A stretch of DNA of 64,000 nt from Onthophagus taurus (lineage: Eukaryota > Arthropoda > Insecta > Coleoptera > Scarabaeidae). Positions within the stretch are counted from its first letter, which is position 1. Every line of letters starts with the position of its first letter. The translations under genes and the position numbers were made by a program. Under the pieces are notes generated by a model that saw nothing but the letters and a program-made list of their open reading frames with translations, had not been told where the DNA came from and searched no databases. Positions 36,011-55,200 of the stretch are shown here, piece after piece. The stretch is from positions 2,356,001 through 2,420,000 of the forward strand of contig NC_091968.1 in the NCBI RefSeq assembly GCF_036711975.1, written 5' to 3'.

Positions 36011-39000
36011 AAATATGTTTTTGCACGGGATTCGAAAAAAAGTTTTAGTATAAAAGTTGTAGCAAATTTTATCGTTAACAATATTGCTCTTTTACACTTT
36101 TGCTCTCACATGCATAAATATCGAGAAAAAATCGCAAAAGTGATAATAATATTAAATCGTGATTTTACATAATATTGTTGCCAGTAAAGCACGCGATTGG
36201 AACGTTTTAGAAAAAAAGTTTTGGTACAAAAATTGTAGCAAATCTTATTTTTAACAATATTGCTCTTTTACACTTTTGCTCTCAGATGGATAAATATCGA
36301 GAAAAATTCGAAAATTGAAAATTCGACGAAATCGTGGTTTTACATCTCCTCATTGGTAAGTCACGCGATTGGAACGTTTTAGAAAAAAAGTTTTGGTACA
36401 AAAATTGTAGCAAACCTTATTCTTAACAATATTGCTCTTTTACACTTTTGCTCTCAGATGGATAAATATCGAGAAAAATTCGAAAATTGAAAATTAGACG
36501 AAATCGTGGTTTTACATCTCTTCATTGGTAAATCACGCGAATGGAACGTTTTAGAAAAAAAGTTTTGGTACAAAAATTGTAGCAAATCTTATTTTTAACA
36601 ATATTGCTCTTTTACACTTTTGCTCTCAGATGGATAAATATCGAGAAAAATTCGAAAATTGAAAATTCGACGAAATCGTGGTTTTACATCTCCTCATTGG
36701 TAAGTCACGCGATTGGAACGTTTTAGAAAAAAAGTTTTGGTACAAAAATTGTAGCAAACCTTATTCTTAACAATATTGCTCTTTTACACTTTTGCTCTTA
36801 GATAGAAAAATATCGAGAAAAATTCGAAAAAGTGAAAATTAGACGAAATCGTGGTTTTACATCTCTTTATTGGTAAATCACGCGATTGGAACGTTTTAGA
36901 AAAAAAGTTTTGGTACAAAAATTGTAGGAAATCTTATTTTTAACAATATTGCTCTTTTACACTTTTGCTCTCAGATGGATAAATATCGAGAAAAATTCGA
37001 TAAAGTGAAAATTAGACGAAATCGTGGTTTTACATCTCTTCATTGGTAAATCACGCGATTGGAACGTATTAGAAAAAAAGTTTTGGTACAAAAATTGTAG
37101 CAAACCTTATTCTTAACAATATTGCTCTTTTACACTTTTTCTCTTAGATAGAAAAATATCGAGAAAAATTCGAAAAAGTGAAAATTAGACGAAATCGTGG
37201 TTTTACATCTCTTTATTGGTAAATCACGCGATTGGAACATTTTAGAAAAAAAGTTTTCGTACAAAAATTGTAGGAAATCTTATTTTTAACAATATTGCTC
37301 TTTTACACTTTTGCTCTCAGATGGATAAATATCGAGAAAAATTCGATAAAGTGAAAATTAGACGAAATCGTGGTTTTACATCTCTTCATTGGTAAATCAC
37401 GCGATTGGAACGTTTTAGAAAAAAAGTTTTGGTACAAAAATTGTAGCAAACCTTATTCTTAACAATATTGCTCTTTTACACTTTTTCTCTCAGATGGATA
37501 AATATCGAGAAGAATTCTAAAAAGTGAAAATTATGTGAAATCGTCCTTTTACATACTGTTGTTTGTAAAGCAAGGTGTTCGGAACGTTTTAGAAAAAAAG
37601 TTTTAATATAAAAGTTGTTACAAATTTTATTCTTAACAATATAGGTCTTCTACACTTTTGCTCCCAGATGGATAAGTATCGAGAAAAATTCGAAAAAGTG
37701 AAAATTAGACGAAATCGGGGTTTTACATCTCTTTATGGGTAAATCACGCGATTGGAACGTTTTAGAAAAAAAGTATTGGTACAAAAATTGTAGCAAACCT
37801 TATTCTTAACAATATTGCTCTTTTACACTTTTTCTCTCAGATTTATAAATATCGAGAAAAATTCTAAAAAGTGAAAATTATGTGAAATCGTCCTATTACA
37901 TACTGTTGTTTGTAGAGCAAGGGATTCGGAACGTTTTAGAAAAAAAGTTTTAATACAATAGTTGTAACAAATTTTATTCTTAACAATATTGCTCTTTTAC
38001 ACTTTTGCTCCCAGATGGATAAATATCGAGAAAAATTCGAAAAATGAAAATTAGACGAAATCGTGGTTTTACATCTCTTTATTGGGAAATCACGGGATTG
38101 AAACATTTTAGAAAAAAAGTTTTGGTACAGAAATTGTAGCAAACTTTATTCTTAACAATATTGCTCTTTACACTTTTGCTCTCAGATGGATAAATATCGA
38201 GAAAAATTCGAAAATTGAAAATTCGACGAAATCGTGGTTTTACATCTCCTCATTGGTAAGTCACGCGATTGGAACGTTTTAGAAAAAAAGTTTTGGTACG
38301 AAAATTGTAGCAAACCTTATTCTTAACAATATTGCTCTTTACACTTTTGCTCTCAGATGGATAAATATCGAGAAAAATTCGAAAAAGTGAAAATTAGACG
38401 AAATCGTGGTTTTACATCTCTTTATTGGTAAATCACGCGATTGGAACGTTTTAGAAAAAAAGTTTTGGTACAAAAATTGTAGGAAATCTTATTTTTTAAC
38501 AATATTGCTCTTTTACACTTTTGCTCTCAGATGGATAAATATCGAGAAAAATTCGAAAATTGAAAATTAGACGAACTCGTGGTTTTACATCTCTTTATTG
38601 GTAAATCACGCGATTGGAACATTTTAGAAAAAAAGTTTTCGTACAAAAATTGTAGGAAATCTTATTTTTAACAATATTGCTCTTTTACACTTTTGCTCTC
38701 AGATGGATAAATATCGAGAAAAATTCGATAAAGTGAAAATTAGACGAAATCGTGGTTTTACATCTCTTCATTGGTAAATCACGCGATTGGAACGTTTTAG
38801 AAAAAAAGTTTTGGTACAAAAATTGTAGCAAACCTTATTCTTAACAATATTGTTCTTTTACACTTTTTCTCTCAGATGGATAAATATCGAGAAGAATTCT
38901 AAAAAGTGAAAATTACGTGAAATCGTCCTTTTACATACTGTTGTTTGTAAAGCAAGGGATTCGGAACGTTTTAGAAAAAAAGTTTTAATATAAAAGATGT

Positions 39001-42000
39001 TACAAATTTTATTCTTAACAATATTGGTCTTCTACACTTTTGCTCCCAGATGGATAAATATTGAGAAAAATTCGAAAAAGTGAAAATTAGACGAAATCGT
39101 GGTTTTACATCTCTTCATTGGTAAATCACGCGATCGGAACGTTTTAGAAAAAAAAATTTGGTACAAAAATTGTAGCAAACCTTATTCTTAACAATATTGC
39201 TCTTTTACACTTTTGCTCCCAGATGGATAAATATCGAGAAATATTCGAAAAAGTAAAAATTAGACGAAATCGTGGTTTTACATCTATTCATTGGTAAATC
39301 ACGCGATTAGAACGTTTTAGAAAAAAAGTTTTGGTACAAAAATTGTAGCAAACCTTATTCTTAACAATATTGCTCTTTTACACTTTTTCTCTCAGGTGGA
39401 TAAATATCGAGAAAAATTCTAAAAAATGAAAATTACTTGAAATCGTGCTTTTACATACTGTTGTTTGTAGAGCAAGGGATTCGGAACGTTTTAGAAAAAA
39501 GGTTTTAATATAAAAGTTGTAACAAATTTTATTCTTAACAATATTGCTCTTTTACACTTTTGCTCCCAGATGGATATATATCGAGAAAAATTCGAAAAAG
39601 TGAAAATTAGACGAAATCGTGGTTTTACATCTCTTTATTGGCAAATTACGGAATTGGAACGTTTTAGAAAAAAAGTTTTGGTACAAAAATTGTAGCAAAC
39701 CTTATTCTTAACAATATTGCTCTTTTACACTTTTTCTCTCAGGTGGATAAATATCGAGAAAAATTCTAAAGAGTGAAAATTATGTGAAATCGTCCTTTTA
39801 CATACTGTTGTGTGTAGAGCAAGGGATTCGGAACGTTTTAGAAAAAAAGTTTTAATATAAAAGTTGTTACAAATTTTATTCTTAACAATATTGGTCTTCT
39901 ACACTTTTGCTCCCAGATGGATATATATCGAGAAAAATTCGAAAAAGTGAAAATTAGACGAAATCGTGGTTTTACATCTCTTAATTGGTAAATCACGCGA
40001 TTGGAACGTTTTAGAAAAAAAGTTTTGGTACAAAAATATTAGCAAAGCTTGTTCTTAACAATATTGCTCTTTTACACTTTTTCTCTCAGATGGATAAATA
40101 TCGAGAAAAATTCTAAAAAGTGAAAATTATGTGAAATCGTCCTTTTACATACTGTTGTTTGTAGAGCAAGGGATTCGGAACGTTTTAGAAAAAAAGTTTT
40201 AGTATAAAAGTTGTTACAAATTTTATTCTTAACAATATTGGTCTTCTACACTTTTGCTCCCAGATGGATAAATATCGAGAAAAATTCTAAAAAGTGAAAA
40301 TTACTTGAAATCGTGCTTTTACATACTGTTGTTTGTACAGCAAGGGATTCGGAACGTTTTAGAAAAAAAGTTTTAATATAAAAGTTGTTACAAACTTTAT
40401 TCTTAACAATATTGGTCTTCTACACTTTTGCTCCCAGATGGATAAATATCGAGAAAAATTCGAAAATGTGAAAATTAGACGAAATCGTGGTTTTACATCT
40501 CTTTATTGGCAAATTACGGAATTGGAACGTTTTAGAAAAAAAGTTTTGGTACAAAAATTGTAGCAAACCTTATTCTTAACAATATTGCTCTTTTACACTT
40601 TTGCTCCCAGATGGATATATATCGAGAAAAATTCGAAAAAGTGAAAATTAGACGAAATCGTGGTTTTACATCTCTTTATTGGCAAATTACGGAATTGGAA
40701 CGTTTTAGAAAAAAAGTTTTGGTACAAAAATTGTAGCAAACCTTATTCTTAACAATATTGCTCTTTTACACTTTTTCTCTCAGGTGGATAAATATCGAGA
40801 AAAATTCTAAAGAGTGAAAATTATGTGAAATCGTCCTTTTACATACTGTTGTGTGTAGAGCAAGGGATTCGGAACGTTTTAGAAAAAAAGTTTTAATATA
40901 AAAGTTGTTACAAATTTTATTCTTAACAATATTGGTCTTCTACACTTTTGCTCCCAGATGGATATATATCGAGAAAAATTCGAAAAAGTGAAAATTAGAC
41001 GAAATCGTGGTTTTACATCTCTTAATTGGTAAATCACGCGATTGGAACGTTTTAGAAAAAAAGTTTTGGTACAAAAATATTAGCAAAGCTTGTTCTTAAC
41101 AATATTGCTCTTTTACACTTTTTCTCTCAGATGGATAAATATCGAGAAAAATTCTAAAAAGTGAAAATTATGTGAAATCGTCCTTTTACATACTGTTGTT
41201 TGTAGAGCAAGGGATTCGGAACGTTTTAGAAAAAAAGTTTTAGTATAAAAGTTGTTACAAATTTTATTCTTAACAATATTGGTCTTCTACACTTTTGCTC
41301 CCAGATGGATAAATATCGAGAAAAATTCTAAAAAGTGAAAATTACTTGAAATCGTGCTTTTACATACTGTTGTTTGTACAGCAAGGGATTCGGAACGTTT
41401 TAGAAAAAAAGTTTTAATATAAAAGTTGTTACAAACTTTATTCTTAACAATATTGGTCTTCTACACTTTTGCTCCCAGATGGATAAATATCGAGAAAAAT
41501 TCGAAAATGTGAAAATTAGACGAAATCGTGGTTTTACATCTCTTTATTGATAAATCAAGCGATTGGAACGTTTTAGAAAAGAAGTTTTGGTACAAAAATT
41601 GTAGCAAATCTTATTCTTAACAATATTGCTTTTTACACTTTTTCTCTCAGATGGATAAATATAGAGAAAAATTCTAAAAAGTGAAAATTATGTGAAATCG
41701 TCCTTTTACATACTGTTGTTCGTAGAGCAAGGGATTCGGAACGTTTTAGAAAAAAAGTTTTAATATAAAAGTTGTTACAAACTTTATTCTTAACAATATT
41801 GGTCTTCTACACTTTTGCTCCCAGATGGATAAATATCGAGAAAAAGTCGAAAAAGTGAAAATTAGACGAAATCGTGGTTTTACATCTTTATTGGTAAATC
41901 ACGTGATTGGAACGTTTTAGAAAAAAAGTTTTGGTACAAAAATTGTCGCAAACAATATTCTTAACAATATATCTCTTGTACACTTTTGCTCTCACAATCA

Positions 42001-42230
42001 GATGCATAAACATCAAGAAGAAATCGAAAAAATTAAAATGTGCAATCGTGATTTTACATGTTATTGATAGAGCACGGGATACGGAAAGTTTTAGAAAAAA
42101 AGTTTTAGTATAAAAGTTGTTGCAAATTTTATTCTAAACAATATTGCTCTTTACACTTTTGCTCTTAGATGCATAAATATCGTGAAAACTTCGAATAGGT
42201 GAAAATTAAATCCTGGTTTTACATTTAAAA
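36011..42230. repeat. 173-bp satellite array (S6), about 36 copies, related to S2
   Basis: Unit landmarks are TTTTAGAAAAAAAGTTTTGG, ACAAAAATTGTAGCAAACCT, TTCTTAACAATATTGCTCTT and GCTCTCAGATGGATAAATAT. About half of each unit aligns with S2. A six-unit 1041-bp higher-order repeat is present: GATATATATC recurs at 39920 and 40961, and CAAAAATATTAGCAAAGCTT at 40031 and 41072. No coding content. Confidence 0.95.
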
Positions 42231-42406
42231 TGGTATCTATAAGAGGGCTAACTGCGCATAAGTGAATCCTTTATTTGAATGTAAATATGGTATCTAATTG
42301 TTGACTCATTAATTTCATCAATGTTTAATGAAAACGATTAGGAAGAGTCAATTTCATATTTGTCCGTGAATTAACCGCGATGGAAAATGCTGGGTTTATT
42401 ACTGAT

Positions 42407-42433
42407 GATAAGTAATGTCTTATCTTCCTTATC
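42407..42433 (+). promoter_or_regulatory. Three clustered GATA-type sites upstream of SP-B
   Basis: GATAAG (42407-42412), CTTATC (42419-42424) and CTTATC (42428-42433), the first two as an inverted pair. They lie 50-77 nt upstream of the SP-B ATG. GATA factors commonly drive insect gut protease genes; the assignment is inference. Confidence 0.4.
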
Positions 42434-42483
42434 TTGCACAACGAAAAATAACCGAGACAGTTCAACAAAAGTTTTTGCTGAAA

Positions 42484-49210
<6,727 letters not shown>

Positions 49211-49289
49211 TTATCAATATATTATTTATTATATTGGGATTAACTCTCTCCACGTTTTGCTTTTTATCTTTATTGGTATCGTAATTTAA

Positions 49290-52200
49290 ATGCTTATTCA
49301 TTTATTTTTGGTTATTTTTGGTGTGGTGACATAATACAAATGTAGACTTTTTTGTTGCATTCAATTAAAAGTATTAATTTTTTTGTTATGTGTTTATTTT
49401 TTTAATAACTTGTGATTTGAAAGTTACTTTTATCAACAGGTTTAGAAGATAGAATTGAGGGAGAAATTCCAACGGATATCGAACCTCGAACAACTGGATT
49501 AATTGCTCAAAGACGAGACGAATTCCCATACCAAGTAATTAATTTTTTATTTTTATTTTAAATTAATTTTAATTTTTGATTCAAATTTAGGCTTCGTTAA
49601 GATACATTAAACCAGATTATCATTTTTGTGGAGCTACAATAATCGATTTTAACCATTTAATCACTTCAGCGAATTGTGTGATGAATGATACTAATGTTAT
49701 AGACCCAGAAAGTTTATCGGTTGTCGTTGGTGATATTAATTTACTTGAAAACACAGATTCAACGGAATACAGGACCGTAACACATATTTTTACCCATCCC
49801 GATTTTAATCAGAGTACATTCGAAAATGATATTGCAGTTATTAGGGTGAGTAAACATTTCATTTCATGAGTAAACATTCGGGTTTAGTCGCACGTTTAAA
49901 TTTCTTCTTAAAAATTTTAGAGACAGTATTAATGCAATACTAGAACTAACTCTCGACATAAAACTATCACTACTTTTAGTGGCGTTAGATTGTTGTATAA
50001 TATTTCTTATTGAACTAAAACTAGAACTAACTCTAGACCTAGAACTAAAATCATTCGGGTTTAGCCGTCTTGAGAGACGTGCGGCTAAACCCGAATGATT
50101 CTAGTTCTAGGTCTAGTGTTAGTTCTAGTTTTGCACTAGCACCGTCACTAAAACTAACACTAGACCTAGAAGTAGAATCATTCGGGTTTAGCCGAACGTC
50201 TCTTAAGACGGCTAAATCTGAATGATTCTAGAACTAGAACTAGAACTAAGCTTTTACACTAAGCTTTTCATAGATATAGGTTTCCATTCCTAGATTCCTA
50301 GATTTATTTGTTCCAGTTTTAGTTCCTGTTTTAGTTGTTATTCAGCGTTAAATTATATATCTTCTATTGAACCAAAACTAGAACTAACACTAGACTTAGA
50401 ACTAGAATGCTTTGGGTTCAGTCGTGCGTCTTCAGGCGAAATGAGGTCAAGGGTTTAAACGAGGTCGGGGAAAATCTGCTATACAGACATCTGACCTGGG
50501 ATGTCATCGGACCATTGTACCTTCTCCTCTCTTTCCTTTGTCACAACGACCTCCCTTACAAACTCTTCCACAATCTTCCATTTTTCTTCATTCTCTAACA
50601 TGACTTTCTTGCAGTTTTCCGGCTTCAGCTTAGTATTCAGTGTTTCCCACGTTTCCTCACGTGTTTCTTTCCATCTTTCGCAAGCAAAAAACGTGTGCTC
50701 CGCGTCATCTACTTTGTCTTCGCAGTAATCGCACATTTCTTCCTCTCTTCTCTTGTGTTTATGGATGTAGGCTTTAAAGCAGCCATGACCACACAAGAAT
50801 TGACACATATAATAATTTATTTCTCCCCATTGCCGAATAACCCATCTTTTAATTTTCGGAATTATTCTTTTCGTCCATTGTGGTTTTCCGGTGTTCTTGG
50901 CCCATCTTGGTCCATTCCTGCATTATTTCCTCCTCCATGGTGTCAAGATCCTTTTTTGTTGTCCATGTGAACATTTGCCTTCTTGCCATCAACTCAATTG
51001 GAAATTTTTTGCAATCACCAATAATACTTCCGTAGAGACAATTCTTATCAGGATCTGTCTCTGTATTCTCGTCAGCTTTTGTTTGTGTTTTTTAATCTCA
51101 AAAGATTACCGAGCTTATCAATTTCCTTTCCTCCGTACTTGGCTCATAGATCGAACCCATTATTCTGTGCAATGCATTTACTGGTTTTCTGCGCCTTGGT
51201 GTATATATATTCGACATGAGGCCCCCATCTCAGGTCTTTACCAATCATTAGACCAAGGTATTTGAGTGAGCTACTAGAATTTACAATATGTCCTGCCACA
51301 TTAATCTATTTTTCCTACTTTTCATTAACACACATTCCGTTTTCTCTGGGGCAGCTTTAAACCCATAAACTCTAATTTATCTACAATTACTTTAATAACG
51401 CGATGTGCAATGTTAGTAATGATGAAATTACAATGGCCAAATCATCTGCATATGCCACTAACTTAACGTCTTCAATTTGCATATTATTTAAAATTTGATC
51501 AAAAAAAATATTCCAAAGTAGTGGACCCTTTGATTATATATAACATGGATTGAGCCAACGAGAGAGATAGCTTGCGCAAGGTGATCGAACCGAGATAGAC
51601 ATAGAAGCGTACTGACATATAATGGGCGTGCGTTAATTTATAAGTTATAATACTTACAGGTGATGTGAAACTGTATTATCGCGAACTTTGCACACGAAAC
51701 AATACATTTTTAAACATAACGGTGTGACTGGCTGTGACACAACAAAACGGTAAACGTCAAATGGAAGAGGTTTGACACTTTTGTGCACATGCGCCCGTCT
51801 GTTTAGTACCGTTTTATGTCTATCTTTGTTACACTTTCACATTATCGCTTTCCATCTGCGTCTATTCACCTTGAGCCACATTTTTGATAGTAGATATATT
51901 CAGTTAGCTCAATCCATATTATATATAATCAAAGAGTGGACCCAAAACAGAATCCATCTTGTCATTGGGAAACTGGCATTACTACAAACAACATATATTT
52001 CCCTAAGGTAGTCTTTAATACAGTTAATTAACTTTACAGATATTTCTTTTTCTTCCATACATCTAACTATCTGTTCCCATGGAGCAGAACCTCTACCTTT
52101 TCACATCAAATGTTATTAAACAGCTTAATTTCCTTTTCCCCCTCCTGAATTTATCTGTATTTCTGGCTGCATTCAAAACTGCTGCAATCGCATGCACTGG

Positions 52201-55200
52201 CGATTTTCCTTTTGTAAAGCCATATTGATTATCAGATATTCCTTGTTTTTATATCAGTTCCTCTACTATCTTTTCTTTCAAGATAACTTCATATAATTTT
52301 CCAAAACAATCTAATAAACAATGGGATCTGTCTGTAGGCTGTATTTCCTTGTTTTTTTGGTTTTTCAATTAATACTAACCTCCCTGTTTTCCATATATCA
52401 GGAAAAATTCCTTGCTCTAACAGAACATTAAACATTTCAGTGACTTCCTTTGAAATTACATATATGGTATCTTTGACTATTTCTGGCATAATTTGGTCCG
52501 GGCCAGAGACTTTTTATTCTTAAGATGTTTAACCAGTTCTAATAATTCCTCTTCCGTCACCTTTCTAATGCTCTCATTCCACTTTTGTCTGCTCCACACA
52601 ACTCTATATCCCACTGGGAAAACTTCTTTTATAACATTTTATAATTCATCATCATTAAGCGTGACTCTCGGTGTTTTTTTCCTTTTAAAAACTGTTTTGT
52701 AGGCATCTCCTCATACATCTTCCTCTAGCTCAGTGATTCCCAAACTTATTATGGCTACGCACCCCTTCTTGAGCCAAAACGTGATCGTAGACCCCCTAGT
52801 CAGTGCCGTGCTACTAAAACTGTTGTAAAACTGTCACTGACTTGTGACGTAAAATAAATACATATAAAAAATATTTTGATATTTAAAACAACATTAAAAA
52901 ACATGTTCCTGTTTTAAACAAAACAACAGGTTCACAACCGCACTAAATCTACGTTCCATTAACTATGAAGACGAAAAAGCTATTAAAAACTTTTCCGCAG
53001 TGTCCTATACTTCAGGGTATAAAGTTGGTATCTGTTTTTGTAACCAACATTTTTCATATCCGTCAACAAACATTGGTTTTAATTCTTCGTTTGTACTTAG
53101 CTCGATAAGTTGCTAATGAATAAACACAGAGCTGGTTGATTTGTTGTCTTCAAATCTTTTTTTTAAATCTAAGTGAAGTGCTGACAATATACAAGCAAAT
53201 CAACATCACGATTTTGTAGCTAAAAAAGTTTTGGAAATTAAGAGAATTCTCCTCTTCCCAACTTTTCTTTATAGAAAAAAAGTTTTTTTACGAATGTAGA
53301 TATTACACTTTTTGTTTTTATTAAATTCAACTGATCGCCTTGCAGCTTCAAATTGATTTCGTTAAATTTGGCAAACATATCATTTCTTGAATGAAATAAA
53401 TTAAGTCGCAGATCATTGCCTTCAGTTTCAGAGAATTCTAAAACTTAATCAAAAAGTGAGTAAAATCTATTCAAACATGCACTTCTAGACAACCAACGTA
53501 CTTCTGTGTTCAGTAGCAAACGATTGTAACCTTCATCATTCTCCAGGCAAAGTTGAGCAAATAATCTCGCATTCTTTTTGATTTTATTAACTGCTCTAAT
53601 CATATAATTCAGTGAGCGATGTAAGATTTTTTGCTACTAAATGTTGTCGTTGAATGACACAATGTACTGTTAATACATTCGCTCTGCTTGTTTTAAATAT
53701 GCCAGAAAACCTCGATGGCGTCCTACCATTGCCGGAGGACCATCAGTAGTAACGCAGATGATATTACACAAAGGAATAGCTTTTGCTTCAAAAAATTTTT
53801 AATTCCTTAAATATAGTTTCATCTTTTGTATCAGTTTCCAAACATACGCTATAGTATCTTACAAATTTAGTTGTTAATACATTTCACAGACTTAAATATA
53901 GTATACTACAACAACTTACTACTGTTCCTACTTTTTGTGGACCCCCCAACGCAACCTATGGACCCCCGAATTAATTTTATTTTGCTACGGACCATCTGAG
54001 AACTTACAGGGACCCCAAGGGGTCCGTAGGAACCACTTTGGGAACCACTGCTCTAGCTCATTACAGAGTTTCCTCCAGGCATCCTTTTTTGCTCTTCTTA
54101 TTTCATTTTTGTATTCTCTGCGCGTACTTTCAATTCCGCTTTTGCTACTTCCTTTTCCCTTACATTTCCATTTTGTGAATTAATTCTTCTAAGTATGCGC
54201 CTGTTTCCATTTGCTTTAACTCTTATCCGTCCACCAATACAATTGTCTTCTTTTGTAGCATTTTATTTTTCTTTTACCATAAATTTTATCACAGGCTGCT
54301 GTTACTACTGCAATTAACTTGGTAGGAGTAAGAACATCTACTGCTTGAATGTTATGATTCTACTTCTAAGTCTAGTATTAGTTCTAGTGGCAGTGCTAGT
54401 GCAAAACTAGAACTAACACTAGAACTAGAATCATTCGGATTTAGCCGTCATGACAGACGTGTGGCTAAACCCGAATGATTTTAGTTCTAGGTCTTGTATT
54501 AGTTTTAGTAACAATACTAGTGCAAAACTAGAATTAACACTAGACCTAGAACTAGAATCATTCGAGTTTAGCCGCAGGTCTCTTAAGACGGCTAAACCCG
54601 AATAATTCTAATTCTAAGCCTAGTGTTAGTTCTAGTTTTGCACTAGCACTGTCAATAAGACCTAGAACTAGAATCATTCGGATTTAGCCGTCTTGAGAGA
54701 CGTGCGGCTAAACCCGAATGATTCTAGTTATAGCTCTAGTGTTAATACTAGTTTTGCACTATCACTAGAAGTAACACTAGACCTAGAAGTAAAATCATTT
54801 TGATTTAACCGTCTTAAAAAACGTACTGCTAAACCCGAATGATTTTAGTTCTAGGTCTTGTATTACTTCTAGTAACAATACTAGTGCAAAACTAGAACTA
54901 ACACAAGTCCTAGAACTAGAATCATTCGGGTTTAGCTGTCTTGAGAGACGTGCGGCTAAACCCGAATGATTCTACTTCTAGGTCTAGTGTTACTTCTAGT
55001 GGTAGTGCAAAACTAGAACTAACACAAGACCTAGAACTAGAATCAATCGGGTTTAGCTGTCTTGAGAGACGTGCGGCTAAACCCGAATGATTCTACTTCT
55101 AGGTCTAGAGTTACTTCTAGTGATAGTGCAAAACTAGAACTAACACAAGACCTAGAACTAGAATCGTTCGGGTTTAGCTGTCTTGAGAGACATGCGGCTA

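Larger units (their letters stand above)
50455..54345 (-). mobile_element. R1-like non-LTR retrotransposon remnant, broken by two DNA transposons
   Basis: Read on the minus strand. Near 54.1 kb are KRRQLYWWTD and RREYKNEIRRAKKDAWRKL, the basic segment before the RT. At about 52.3-52.5 kb are MPEIVKDTIYVISKEVTEMF and WKTGRLVLIEKPKK. Near 51.5 kb is SVLGPLLWNIFFDQIL followed by VAYADDLAIV. At 50479-50808 is the C-terminal FLCGHGCFKAYIHK with a CCHC-type knuckle (CDYCEDKVDDAEHTFFAC). Frameshifts and stops show it is dead. The hAT at 52731-54050 and the MITE at 51528-51934 are later insertions. Confidence 0.85.

Noticed and set aside
50407-51265. Plus-strand ORFs of 63-124 codons
   Set aside because: Antisense to the R1-like LINE, whose minus-strand frames carry recognisable RT and zinc-knuckle motifs.
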